From: Georhizobium profundi
GTDB taxonomy: Bacteria > Pseudomonadota > Alphaproteobacteria > Rhizobiales > Rhizobiaceae
Direction: 5' to 3'
Assembly: GCF_003952725.1 (NCBI RefSeq)
Contig: NZ_CP032509.1
Span: 186,001 to 250,000, forward strand
DNA: 64,000 nt
Part shown: positions 1 through 8,056 of the stretch, piece after piece
How the letters are laid out: every line of letters starts with the position of its first letter
Position numbering within the stretch: position 1 is the first letter of the stretch
Notes under the pieces: model-generated
What the model was told of the DNA's origin: nothing
The model's input: the letters and a program-made list of their open reading frames with translations, nothing else
Databases searched by the model: none
Translations under genes and position numbers: made by a program

Positions 1-417
1 GTGTTCTCCGCCGCCGAGCAGAAGTGCCTCGCGACCGGAATCTATTTCGAGGCGCGCGGCGAGAAATCGAGAGGGCAGGCGGCTGTCGCCCAGGTAATCT
101 TGAACCGGGTTAGGAACCCGGCTTATCCCGACACCGTCTGCGATGTGGTTTATCAGAATCAGCACATGCTCAACAGATGCCAGTTCTCGTTCGCTTGCGA
201 CGGAGTCCCTGACGTGATTTCGGATCGCCGGGCCTATCGGCTCGCAAAGGATGTTGCGCTTGCCGTCACCGCGGGTAAGATTTTCCTGCCGGAAGTCGCG
301 TCGTCGACACATTACAACGCCACCTACGTCCATCCTAAATGGGCTCAGTCGATGGAACGGATGACGCAGATCGGCAAGCACATCTTCTATCGCACGTTCG
401 GCGGGGGCTGGAGCTAG
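1..417 (+). CDS. SleB-type cell wall hydrolase, 5' end missing
   Basis: 138 residues matching the catalytic domain of SleB-family (Hydrolase_2) cell wall hydrolases. The family pattern is visible: IYFEARGE near residue 15, then VAQVILNRV, a CQFSF motif near residue 60, and a closing THYNATYVHPKW. Members cleave peptidoglycan outside the cytoplasm. The reading frame is open at base 1 and there is no signal peptide, so the GTG at position 1 is almost certainly internal and the true N-terminus lies left of the window. A DsbA-like gene follows 16 bp downstream on the same strand, so the two are probably co-transcribed. Confidence 0.85.
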   Translation: MFSAAEQKCLATGIYFEARGEKSRGQAAVAQVILNRVRNPAYPDTVCDVVYQNQHMLNRCQFSFACDGVPDVISDRRAYRLAKDVALAVTAGKIFLPEVASSTHYNATYVHPKWAQSMERMTQIGKHIFYRTFGGGWS

Positions 418-432
418 CGCGGTGAGGAACCG

Positions 433-1176
433 ATGAGAATCAAATTGTTGCGTGTTGCGCTGGTCCGAACCTTCGCCATTCTCCTGATGGCGACCCCGGC
501 GGCGATCGCAGAGACGATTGATCGCTCGGAGGTCGAGAAAATCGTCCGCGAGTACATTCTCGAGAACCCCGAGATAATCAAGGAAGCGTTGCTCGAACTT
601 GAGAACCGCTCGCAGAAGGCGCAAGAAGAAGCCAGGGCGGAGACGATCCGGGCCGAGCAGGACGTCCTGCTGCGGAGCGCCGCCGATCTCGTCCTCGGCA
701 ATCCCGATGGCGATGTGACGCTGGTCGAGTTCTTCGACTTCAACTGCGGCTACTGCAAAAGAGCTTTTCCAGACATAAAGGCATTGCTGGCCGAGGATGC
801 ACAATTGCGTGTCGTCCTGAAGGATTTCCCCATCCTCGGTCCGGGATCCATCGAGGCTGCGAAAGTCGCCCTCGCCGTGAAACGCCTGGGCGACGACGCG
901 AGCGCGCGCGATTTCCATGCCCGGCTGATGGCCATGCAGGGTCAGGCCAACGCAGGCCGAGCTTTGTCGCTTGTAGAGGAAATGGGTCTTGATCGCGCGC
1001 GTGTCGAGGCAGAGATGGGGTCTCCAGAGATCGAGACGGTCATCGCTTCGAACCTGGCGCTGGCTCAGCTTCTTGGACTGACAGGAACCCCATCGTTCGT
1101 CGTGGGCGAACGAATCGTCGTTGGCGCCGTGGGCAAGGAGCCGCTGGCGGAGGCCGTGCGATCGGTGCGTGAGTGA
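433..1176 (+). CDS. DsbA-family thiol oxidoreductase (periplasmic)
   Basis: 247 residues: a signal peptide (about residues 1-26), a helical segment rich in Glu and Arg (about 30-80), then a thioredoxin/DsbA fold with a CGYC active site (Cys105, Cys108) and the cis-proline loop TGTPSF near residue 220. This is the Com1/ScsC-like arrangement of the DsbA family (COG1651), whose helical N-terminus can mediate oligomerisation. The role is disulfide formation or isomerisation in the periplasm. It is one of at least four thioredoxin-fold proteins in the first 31 kb. The exact sub-role, oxidase or isomerase, cannot be read from the sequence. Confidence 0.88.
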   Translation: MRIKLLRVALVRTFAILLMATPAAIAETIDRSEVEKIVREYILENPEIIKEALLELENRSQKAQEEARAETIRAEQDVLLRSAADLVLGNPDGDVTLVEFFDFNCGYCKRAFPDIKALLAEDAQLRVVLKDFPILGPGSIEAAKVALAVKRLGDDASARDFHARLMAMQGQANAGRALSLVEEMGLDRARVEAEMGSPEIETVIASNLALAQLLGLTGTPSFVVGERIVVGAVGKEPLAEAVRSVRE

Positions 1177-1194
1177 TCGACCGGTCGGCCGCGC

Positions 1195-2250
1195 TCATCC
1201 CCCCCGATCAGCCAGAAGCCTCTGGACGACAAGCTCGGCGTCGGGTCCTGCTCCCATGATCAGCGCCGAAGCCCTGTTTCGCTGCCAGGGTCGCCCGACG
1301 AAATAAAGGCCCTTGACCGGCGAAACCCCGGCTTCGTGGCGGAAGGAACCGTCTTCATTCACGGCAAGAGGAACGTCGAGCCAGGAACTGTCGTCGCGGT
1401 AGCCGACCGTCCAGACGACGGTTCGGACCTCGGCCGAGCTTCCGTCCGAAAACCGCGCTGTCGTCTCGTCTGCATTCACGAGCCGCGGCGCGATCCGTAT
1501 GTCCTTTCTTTTCAGGCTTTCGAGGCTGCGGTCACGGTCGGGGAAGGCGTCGGTTGCCCTGACCCTGCTGCCTAGCAAGGAGTCCGGCGATGCCGTCAAA
1601 GCGCCGGTAAGATGAAGCCACCACCAGATCGACTTTCCCAGAATGCGTTCGGGCAGCAGCTTTCGAGGCTTTCCGGTCGCCAGGATCACCGGTTGAGTTC
1701 TTCTGCACTCGACAGCAATGTCGCGGCCGCTCGCACCATCCCCCACGATCAGCACAGGGCCGTCCGGCAACTGGTTGGCGTTGCGGAAGATGTCGGTCGT
1801 CAAATGGAGCACATCGCTGCCGAACTTCCCGGCGACAGTTGGAATTCTGGGGACCTGGAAGGCGCCAGCCGCCACGATGATCTCGCTCGCTTGCCGCTTT
1901 CCGCCGTCCTCAAATGTCGCCTCGAAACGTCCATCGTCGAGCCTGGAAAGGCGAACAACCCGTCTTCCGGTTTCGACCGGCAGCTTCAGGCGCGACGCAT
2001 AGGCTTCCAGATAGTCGGCGAATTCGTCCCGGTTGGAGTAGCCCTCGCGATTTCCGGAAAGCTCCAGTCCGGGCAGCGCACTGAACTGGCGCGGCGTGAA
2101 CAGGGTCAGCGCGTCGTAGCGCGCCCGCCAGCTGTCACCGACGCGCCGGTTCGCATCCGCGATGGAATAGTCGGCGCCGGCCCGGGCCAGGTGGTACGCG
2201 GCCGCGAGACCCGCCTGCCCGGCTCCGATGACCAGCACCGATCTTTCCAT
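1195..2250 (-). CDS. FAD/NAD(P)-dependent oxidoreductase, flavin monooxygenase-like
   Basis: 351 residues. An N-terminal FAD-binding Rossmann motif (G9-x-G11-x-x-G14), a second nucleotide-binding motif IVGDGASG in the middle, and the late VGYRDD segment are typical of the CzcO/flavin-containing monooxygenase group. The substrate is unknown. The frame is open further upstream, but the ATG at 2250 overlaps the stop of the upstream L,D-transpeptidase gene by one base (TGATG) and begins exactly at the first beta strand, so I chose it. It is the last gene of the minus-strand run dsbA-ppiC-ldt-fad, which starts below the MerR-type promoter at 4388-4418. Confidence 0.85.
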   Translation of the reverse strand: MERSVLVIGAGQAGLAAAYHLARAGADYSIADANRRVGDSWRARYDALTLFTPRQFSALPGLELSGNREGYSNRDEFADYLEAYASRLKLPVETGRRVVRLSRLDDGRFEATFEDGGKRQASEIIVAAGAFQVPRIPTVAGKFGSDVLHLTTDIFRNANQLPDGPVLIVGDGASGRDIAVECRRTQPVILATGKPRKLLPERILGKSIWWWLHLTGALTASPDSLLGSRVRATDAFPDRDRSLESLKRKDIRIAPRLVNADETTARFSDGSSAEVRTVVWTVGYRDDSSWLDVPLAVNEDGSFRHEAGVSPVKGLYFVGRPWQRNRASALIMGAGPDAELVVQRLLADRGG

Positions 2251-2813
2251 CAAACCACCACGACCCGGGCGCCGAGCGGCACACGCTCGTAGAGCTCTTC
2301 CACATGCTCGTTCACCATGCGGATGCAGCCGTTGGATACGGCCTGACCGATCGTCCATGGCTCGGTCGTGCCATGGATGCGGTAGTACGTGTCGCGACCG
2401 TCGCGGTAGAGGTAGAGCGCGCGGGAACCCAGCGGATTGCCCGGCCCGCCGGGGACGCCATTCGCGTATCTCGCGTATCTCGCGGGATCGCGTCTGATCA
2501 TGTTGGCGGTCGGCCGCCAGGCGGGCCACTTCGCCTTGCGTTCGATGATCGCGGAGCCGGAGAATGCGAGACCCGCCTTGCCTACGCCAATCCCGTAGCG
2601 TCGTGCCGCACCTCTGCCCTCGATCAGGTACAGGAACCGGTCCCGCGGGGCGACCACGATCGTACCGGCTGGCTGAGCGTATGGCGAGACGACGGTTTGG
2701 GGAAGAAAGCGCGGGTCGAGTTCGACCCTTCTGTGAGCCAGCGCCGCGGTCGGCAGTTGGACTGCCGACAGCGCTGCGATCAACCCTGTTGCGAACGATC
2801 TGCGATCCATCAT
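2250..2813 (-). CDS. L,D-transpeptidase (YkuD domain)
   Basis: 187 residues: a Tat/Sec-like signal (RRSFATG near the start, cleavage around residue 26), then an ErfK/YbiS/YkuD catalytic domain. The active-site block is complete, with His147 in IHGTTEPWTIG and the nucleophile Cys163 in SNGCIRM. Such enzymes form 3-3 peptidoglycan cross-links or attach proteins to peptidoglycan in the periplasm. It sits between a parvulin (33 bp upstream) and an oxidoreductase (1-bp overlap) in one operon, and is one of three L,D-transpeptidase genes within 4.4 kb. Confidence 0.9.
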   Translation of the reverse strand: MMDRRSFATGLIAALSAVQLPTAALAHRRVELDPRFLPQTVVSPYAQPAGTIVVAPRDRFLYLIEGRGAARRYGIGVGKAGLAFSGSAIIERKAKWPAWRPTANMIRRDPARYARYANGVPGGPGNPLGSRALYLYRDGRDTYYRIHGTTEPWTIGQAVSNGCIRMVNEHVEELYERVPLGARVVVV

Positions 2814-2846
2814 GGTAAGCCCCTCAATAGCTGCTGAAGTGTGCGA

Positions 2847-3719
2847 TCAGTGATCGTGCCCGTCGTCCGCCTGTGGCGGCGTGACGTCGGGAACGAGCTT
2901 TTCGACCTGGGCGGCGGCGCGTAGCCCCGCGAGAAGCCGTTGCTCTTCGGCGGACGCGAGCGCCTGCCGGATCTGCGGTTCGACCGTCTCGAATGCAGGC
3001 GGCGGCCGATTGCGTGCTTCCTCCAGCATCACGACATGGAAGCCGAAGGCGGTGGCGACCGGCGACCGGGTGAACTGTCCCGGTTCGAGCTCGGCCGCGG
3101 CCTCCTCGACTTCCGGCATGATCTCCCCTTCCGCGACGAAGCCGAGATCCCCTCCCTTTGCCTTCGACACCGCATCGATGGAGCGTTCCTGCGCTAGATC
3201 GGCAAAGGACTGCCCGGCTTCCAGCGCGTTGATGATGTCTGTTGCCTCGTCTTCGGTGCCCACGAGGATATGCCGCAACTTCCGTTCGGCCACGGTCGGA
3301 AAGCTGCCTACCTGGCCATCATAGGCGGCCCTTATCGCCTCGTCCGTCACCGCATCGGCCACGCGCTGCTCTATGAACACGGATCGAAGCGTCTGGGCCT
3401 CGAAGAACGCCAGCTGACGCTTGAACGCGTCCTGTTCCGTGACGTTTGCCTCGCGAGCGGCGTCGGCCACGATGCGCAGCTCGATGAGCGCGTTCACGAG
3501 AACGGAACGCCTGGCGTCTTCCGGCATCTGGCCGAGCTGGGGTCCATACATTTCTTCGGCGATTGCGAGATCGGCGGCCGTGATCTCCTGGCCGTTGACG
3601 CGCGCGACGACTTCGTCATCCTGAGCGTGAGCCAGTGGCGGCAGCATCGCCGCCATCATCGCAACCGCAACGAACCCTTGGACCTTCAGCCGGAAAGTGA
3701 GAGAGCGAATTCCCATCAT
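2847..3719 (-). CDS. Periplasmic parvulin-type peptidyl-prolyl isomerase
   Basis: 290 residues: a signal peptide (about 1-32), a SurA/PpiD-like N-terminal helical region, a parvulin PpiC domain (about 145-240; LRHILVGTE, AKGGDLGFV and GFHVVMLEE are the recognisable strands), and an acidic and His-rich tail ending DDGHDH. The family catalyses cis/trans isomerisation of Xaa-Pro bonds and chaperones proteins being folded or exported. It starts 11 bp after the stop of a DsbA-like gene, so oxidative folding and prolyl isomerisation are co-expressed. The C-terminal His residues could bind metal, but that is inference. Confidence 0.9.
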   Translation of the reverse strand: MMGIRSLTFRLKVQGFVAVAMMAAMLPPLAHAQDDEVVARVNGQEITAADLAIAEEMYGPQLGQMPEDARRSVLVNALIELRIVADAAREANVTEQDAFKRQLAFFEAQTLRSVFIEQRVADAVTDEAIRAAYDGQVGSFPTVAERKLRHILVGTEDEATDIINALEAGQSFADLAQERSIDAVSKAKGGDLGFVAEGEIMPEVEEAAAELEPGQFTRSPVATAFGFHVVMLEEARNRPPPAFETVEPQIRQALASAEEQRLLAGLRAAAQVEKLVPDVTPPQADDGHDH

Positions 3720-3730
3720 GCGCCCTCCCC

Positions 3731-4363
3731 CTATTGGCCGCTCGCCGCGATCAGCGGATCGACGATCTCGCTGAAGCGGTCGATGCTGAGGACGCCCTTG
3801 TACATCTCGCCATTGACGAAGAAGGTCGGCGTCGAATCGACGCCGAACTCACGACCTGCTTCGAATACAGCCTGCACTTGCTGCTGCAGTTCCTCGTTCC
3901 GCAGGCATGCCTCGAAGGCGGCCTCGTCCATCCCGGTCATGCCCATGACGGCCTTGAGCGAGCCTGAGCCGTCGGAGGACCGCGCCCAGTTGTCCTGGGT
4001 CCGGTAGAGCAGGTCGATGGTGGCGTACCATTTGTCGTCGCCGGCGCACCTGGCCAGCATGAATCCGGCCGAAGAGCGCGGATCGAACGGGAACTCGCGC
4101 ATGATGAAGCGGACCTTGCCCGTATCGACGTATTTCTCCTTGAAGGCGGGCCAGACATTCAGATGGAAGTTGCGGCAGTGGCCGCAGGTCAGCGACGCGT
4201 ACTCGATCACGGTGACCGGAGCATCTTCCGGACCGAAGCTTTTTTCCGCGAGCGCTCCCGGCGCGAGCAGGTCTTCGGGAGTCGGTTGGGCAAGCGTCAG
4301 AGCTGGAAAGGCGGCCGCCGCTCCGAGAGCGGACAGGCCATATAGAACGTTTCGACGTTTCAT
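3731..4363 (-). CDS. DsbA-family thiol:disulfide oxidoreductase
   Basis: 210 residues: an RR-type signal peptide (about 1-26), a thioredoxin fold with active site CGHC (Cys60, Cys63) in a YASLTCGHCRNFH context, and the cis-proline segment STPTFFVNGE near residue 175. This is the common alphaproteobacterial DsbA-like protein. The ATG at 4363 is preceded by an AAAGGAAA Shine-Dalgarno. An in-frame upstream start at 4396 would fall inside the promoter element. It is the first gene of the minus-strand operon dsbA-ppiC-L,D-transpeptidase-oxidoreductase and lies 25 bp below a MerR-type promoter. Confidence 0.9.
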   Translation of the reverse strand: MKRRNVLYGLSALGAAAAFPALTLAQPTPEDLLAPGALAEKSFGPEDAPVTVIEYASLTCGHCRNFHLNVWPAFKEKYVDTGKVRFIMREFPFDPRSSAGFMLARCAGDDKWYATIDLLYRTQDNWARSSDGSGSLKAVMGMTGMDEAAFEACLRNEELQQQVQAVFEAGREFGVDSTPTFFVNGEMYKGVLSIDRFSEIVDPLIAASGQ

Positions 4364-4387
4364 GGTCGTTTCCTTTGGTGAGCTTCT

Positions 4388-4418
4388 ACTTTGCAAGCTC
4401 TAGCCCCTGGAGGAGCAA
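4388..4418 (-). promoter_or_regulatory. MerR-type promoter for the dsbA-ppiC-ldt-fad operon
   Basis: On the minus strand: -35 TTGCTC, a 19-bp spacer CTCCAGGGGCTAGAGCTTG, and a weak -10 CAAAGT (AAAGTA with a 20-bp spacer). The spacer holds an imperfect dyad of the type seen at nine other sites in this window. MerR-family activators act on promoters with overlong 19-20 bp spacers. It ends 25 bp before the dsbA-like start codon. Confidence 0.65.
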
Positions 4419-4432
4419 GCGCTAATTTGGCG

Positions 4433-5179
4433 TCAGGCGATCGCTCTCGGACCGCTGCGCACGATGATTGGCGAGGGGATCGAGACACGATCGTAGAGGT
4501 CGATGATGTCCTGGTTGATCAGACGGACGCAGCCGCTCGACACCGCGCGCCCTATGGTCCAGTACTCGGGCGAGCCGTGCAGGCGGTAGAGGGTGTCCTG
4601 CCCGTTCTGGAAGATGTAGAGCGCCCGCGCACCGAGAGGATTGTCGAGCCCGGGCGGCTGGCCCCCGTTCTCGGCGCTGAATTCTTCCAGCTCGGGCTGG
4701 CGCGCAATCATCTCCGCCGGCGGGGTCCAGACCGGCCAGGGCCGCTTCCACTGGATGACCCCTTCACCGGACCAGGTGAACCCCGCCCGCCCGAGGCCGA
4801 CGCCGTATCTCATCGCCTTGCCGTCGGGCAGAACCAGATAGAGGAAAAAGGACTGCGTATCGACGACGACGGTTCCGGGACGTTCGCCCGTCGGGTCGTC
4901 GACGAACTGACGGTAGAACTGCCGGTCGACCCTTCTCAGGTCGACGGCGGGGATCGGGAAATCCTCTTCCGGCATCGCCCGGTACATGGAGACGAAGGAG
5001 GGATCGATGCTCGGCGTTTCCGGCACCACCGCGACGGGCTGGATATCGGTGGTCGTGCAGCCGGCCAGCGTCAAGGATGCGGCCGAGGATGCGGCAAGGG
5101 TCAGGACTTGCCGTCGGGACAGGCCTGTGCGTGATGGTGTGGTTGTCAATGCTTTGCTCCCAATACGGTCGTGGTCCAT
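4433..5179 (-). CDS. L,D-transpeptidase, lipoprotein-like
   Basis: 248 residues: an SRRQ Tat-like motif, a hydrophobic stretch and a lipobox LTLAG-Cys41, then a long linker and a YkuD catalytic domain with His201 (LHGSPEYWTIG) and Cys217 (SSGCVRL). The enzyme probably sits on the membrane facing the periplasm and cross-links peptidoglycan. It is closely related in layout to the transpeptidase at 2250-2813. It follows a 108-residue secreted protein and a third transpeptidase on the same strand, so it may be the last gene of that small operon. Confidence 0.9.
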   Translation of the reverse strand: MDHDRIGSKALTTTPSRTGLSRRQVLTLAASSAASLTLAGCTTTDIQPVAVVPETPSIDPSFVSMYRAMPEEDFPIPAVDLRRVDRQFYRQFVDDPTGERPGTVVVDTQSFFLYLVLPDGKAMRYGVGLGRAGFTWSGEGVIQWKRPWPVWTPPAEMIARQPELEEFSAENGGQPPGLDNPLGARALYIFQNGQDTLYRLHGSPEYWTIGRAVSSGCVRLINQDIIDLYDRVSIPSPIIVRSGPRAIA

Positions 5180-5299
5180 TGCTCCCCGCGGAAAGCAATT
5201 GGTGAGGACGAATTGCGACCGTCTGGATCGGAGCCGCCTTTCCTCGGGGCTGCGCCCGAAGAAACTCGATCTCCTACCGGCCGTTTCGCCTGCTCGACG

Positions 5300-5626
5300 C
5301 TATTGGGGCGGTGGGACGATGATGGGAATGAAGGCGAACGTCAGGTCCTGCTCCCGGCCGTGTATCGACAGCAGGCCCGCGCTGGCAGCGTGGGGTGAAA
5401 GCCAGATCGTCAATCCGGCGCAGTGGTCATGGCATTTCGTCGTGGCGTGCGGCGACAGTGGCAACGCATCATCGTTGCTATCGTTCGGCAGTTCGGAACC
5501 GCCGCTGCCAGCCATGATCTCGGCCGTCGCGAACTCCTGAAACGACATCTTCGCAGCCACGGCCGTGGGCGCCGCCATATGGACGGCGACCATGAAAGCC
5601 AGGAGGAATGCGAGGAATCGGATCAT
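5300..5626 (-). CDS. Small secreted protein of unknown function
   Basis: 108 residues: a clear signal peptide (about 1-25, ending AVAA), then a short mature chain containing HATTKCHDHC, a cluster of two Cys and three His that could bind a metal, and a proline-rich end. I do not recognise the family; it resembles short copper-island proteins only in style. It lies 12 bp after the stop of the transpeptidase at 5639-6643 on the same strand, so the two are likely co-transcribed. Confidence 0.6.
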   Translation of the reverse strand: MIRFLAFLLAFMVAVHMAAPTAVAAKMSFQEFATAEIMAGSGGSELPNDSNDDALPLSPHATTKCHDHCAGLTIWLSPHAASAGLLSIHGREQDLTFAFIPIIVPPPQ

Positions 5627-5638
5627 CGTGCTGTCGTT

Positions 5639-6643
5639 CTATTCCCTGGGCGAATGCGGGTCTGCAAGCGCCGCGGAAGGCCGGCTGATAGGGACGGAGC
5701 TCAGCGACGTTCTTTTTGCCAGTGTTTGCTCGCCGGAACGCTCCAGAAGACTACGGAAGCTTGGGTGCATTCCGCCGTCGACATAAGCATGAGCGCTGAG
5801 CGCCGTGCCGTTCTCCACCATGCTCTGCATCGCGAGGAGGTCGGCTTCCGTCCTGCGAGCGACGACGGGGTCGTCCCCTTTCACCGCCGGCGGACAGGCG
5901 GCAAGAGGATCGCGCGGCTCTCCACCCTGGAACTCCATGTCGAAGACGTAGCGGCGGCCGCAGTGGGAGACCCTGGGCTGGCGCCGGGTGACTTCAAAGA
6001 TATCGTAGCCGCGCTTCAGGTCGGTCCAGAAAGAGAAGTTCGGGTCGTCGCGATGCTTCGCCATGTTCTGGGCGGTCATTCGGAATGGAAACGCCTGCAC
6101 CTGGAAAGCAGGCTGGCCGCCCCTGAGGGCCTCGCGGGCCACGGCGTAGATCTCGGCCACGCCCTCATCCGTCAGGGCGAAGCATCCCGACGACGAACAG
6201 GCGCCATGCACCATGAGCGCTTCGCCCGTGTAGCCGAGCGCCGCCTCGAGGCGGTTGGGATAGCCAAGGTTGAAGGAGAGGTAATACTGCGAGTTCGGGT
6301 TAAGCATGCCCGCGTTGACGTGGTAGAACCCTTCGGGGGCCTGGCGGTCGCCCTCTCGCGTCTTGGGTCCGAGTTTTCCGGACCAGCGGCACATGGGATA
6401 GGTCTTGAGCAGGGCGAACTGGCCGCTGCGGTCGCGCTTCCAGATTTCGAGCTCGCTTTCCTGCTTGAAGATCCTGACGAGGATCGGGGCAGAGGGCGAC
6501 ATGGATTTGCGCGACATTTCGGCAAGGAGGGCGGCAGGGATGGGCTGCGACGCCTTGTTGTCGACGTCGAGAACTGTCGACACGCACCCGCTCGCCAAAA
6601 GGGCAAGCAAAACGACCACGCCTATCCTTATCGCTTGCAACAT
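5639..6643 (-). CDS. YafK-like L,D-transpeptidase lipoprotein
   Basis: 334 residues: a lipoprotein signal with lipobox LLASG-Cys20, then a YafK-type L,D-transpeptidase domain. Recognisable parts are EGFYHVNAG, LGYPNRLEAALGYTG, and the catalytic block with His147 (LMVHGACS) and Cys154 (SSGCFALT). After the catalytic domain there are about 150 further residues without a family I recognise. It is the third L,D-transpeptidase in the first 7 kb and the most divergent. The YafK class in E. coli (DpaA) releases the lipoprotein Lpp from peptidoglycan, so this one may cleave rather than form links. Confidence 0.85.
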   Translation of the reverse strand: MLQAIRIGVVVLLALLASGCVSTVLDVDNKASQPIPAALLAEMSRKSMSPSAPILVRIFKQESELEIWKRDRSGQFALLKTYPMCRWSGKLGPKTREGDRQAPEGFYHVNAGMLNPNSQYYLSFNLGYPNRLEAALGYTGEALMVHGACSSSGCFALTDEGVAEIYAVAREALRGGQPAFQVQAFPFRMTAQNMAKHRDDPNFSFWTDLKRGYDIFEVTRRQPRVSHCGRRYVFDMEFQGGEPRDPLAACPPAVKGDDPVVARRTEADLLAMQSMVENGTALSAHAYVDGGMHPSFRSLLERSGEQTLAKRTSLSSVPISRPSAALADPHSPRE

Positions 6644-6855
6644 GTTCGCGCTTTCATGATCCTTCGCGCCGATCCGACCTCGGGATCGAGCCGTAAGTTT
6701 GGGGCTATCATAGTTAAGAAGATGTTGCCCCTAACATGTTTGCGAGCGGCAAAGAACCGCAGCACGTTCGACTATCCGTCCTCGGGGGAGAGCCGATAAG
6801 AAGGACGGAATTGAGGCTGCGCCGCCTTGTCAGGGCTTTTTGGATTGAGGATGCG

Positions 6856-7035
6856 ATGAATTCGCTGGAGCAGATGACCCTGGAAGAATCTCGCGATTTT
6901 GTACGCAGGAGAGCGCGCAAGAACCTGTTGGTCGTCCTTCTGCTCGTCGGCTTTGTCGGCGCTGTGTTCTTCGCCAGCTTCGGCCATATCCTGGGCGAGA
7001 TGCGCCCGGCCCAGGTGGAGACCCAACCGGAATAG
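6856..7035 (+). CDS. Small single-pass membrane protein
   Basis: 59 residues: a charged N-terminal half (EESRDFVRRRARK) followed by one transmembrane helix and a short acidic tail. The ATG at 6856 has a GAGG Shine-Dalgarno about 5 bases upstream. A longer reading from 6736 has no such site and gives an atypical N-terminus. It is unidentified; small proteins of this shape occur beside respiratory genes in alphaproteobacteria, but nothing here proves a link. Confidence 0.55.
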   Translation: MNSLEQMTLEESRDFVRRRARKNLLVVLLLVGFVGAVFFASFGHILGEMRPAQVETQPE

Positions 7036-7077
7036 CGGAATAGTCACATAGGGTTGAGTGGCGTCGGGAAGCCGACA

Positions 7078-7365
7078 ATGAAAGAGTGGACCGGCATTTG
7101 TCCAATTGCCGGTCCACCAATGTTTTTGCGCCTGGTCTCTCTGCTGGCTGCTGGTTCGACAGCCTATATCACCCTTGCCACCATCTTCTGGCTTGTGTGT
7201 ATCGGGATCGGGCACAACAGGATGGAGATGCTCTATGGAACGACCGCGCTCTATCTCCTGACCCTGGCCGCCGCCGTGGAGGGCGCGTGGTTGTTGCCGG
7301 AGGATATCAGGAGATCGTCCTCGTTCATGAGGCTGACCCACTGGTTGAGATCCCGCTGGGATTGA
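7078..7365 (+). CDS. Possible two-helix membrane protein
   Basis: 95 residues with two hydrophobic stretches. The ATG at 7078 has a GGGAAG site 9-10 bases upstream and the reading frame follows the small membrane protein gene at 6856-7035. Against it, the last 115 bp overlap the 3' end of the convergent cysteine-peptidase gene. No family is recognised. It could be real and tail-to-tail, or a chance open frame. Confidence 0.35.
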   Translation: MKEWTGICPIAGPPMFLRLVSLLAAGSTAYITLATIFWLVCIGIGHNRMEMLYGTTALYLLTLAAAVEGAWLLPEDIRRSSSFMRLTHWLRSRWD

Positions 7366-7904
7366 CGCTTGAGGAAGTAGATTCTCGCCTCGCTCCAAAG
7401 CAGCACCTTCTGCTCGAGATTGTCGAGGATGAAGTCGCCAAGGCTCGTCACGACGGTGAGCACGGCGTGTCCCCCGCCCTGGGCGTCGCGAGCCGTTGTC
7501 AGCAGCAACGCGCCGAGCGGATAGCCCATTTCATTGAGGCGCTTGCGCTTCAGCAGCGCGTAGTCCTCACAGTCGGCTGCCGTCGTAGGGTATTCCCAGA
7601 ACTCCTCGACGCCGTAGATTTCCATGTCGGTGAGCGCCTTGATAGTGTTTACCTTCGTGTTGACCCTGACGATGTCGCTCCAGGCCGCACGCGTCAGCTC
7701 GATCATCGTGCCGGCCGGAGCGCGAGCGCATCGGTCTCGATATCGACGGCAATACTCGTAGTATCCGACCGGCATCGAGGTCGTACCGAACGTCGCCATG
7801 TTCCGTGCGTTGTATGGTTGGGTGGGGTTGAACTGTGACGCACTCGCCCATGCGGACGTGCAGAAAACCAGGAGCGCGAGTGCGCTCATCCAAAGCTTTT
7901 TCAT
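7251..7904 (-). CDS. Transglutaminase-like cysteine peptidase (BTLCP family)
   Basis: 217 residues: a signal peptide (about 1-21), then a bacterial transglutaminase-like cysteine proteinase fold. The catalytic triad can be placed: Cys in TAADCEDYALLK, His in GGGHAVLTV, and Asp in FILDNLEQKV. The family (COG3672) includes LapG-type periplasmic proteases, but most alphaproteobacterial members have no known substrate. It stands alone on the minus strand. Confidence 0.88.
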   Translation of the reverse strand: MKKLWMSALALLVFCTSAWASASQFNPTQPYNARNMATFGTTSMPVGYYEYCRRYRDRCARAPAGTMIELTRAAWSDIVRVNTKVNTIKALTDMEIYGVEEFWEYPTTAADCEDYALLKRKRLNEMGYPLGALLLTTARDAQGGGHAVLTVVTSLGDFILDNLEQKVLLWSEARIYFLKRQSQRDLNQWVSLMNEDDLLISSGNNHAPSTAAARVRR

Positions 7905-8056
7905 TGTTTGACTCTCCCCGAAGTGATGGGAAGAAGCCTAGCGTAGAAACCTCAAAATCGAAGAAAATCAATGGCTTGTATTCGATTCAAACTCGCTGCA
8001 AATCGCAGCGGTTTTCGCAATCCTTCCTTTACCAGGATCGGCGGGCTTGCTGCACG

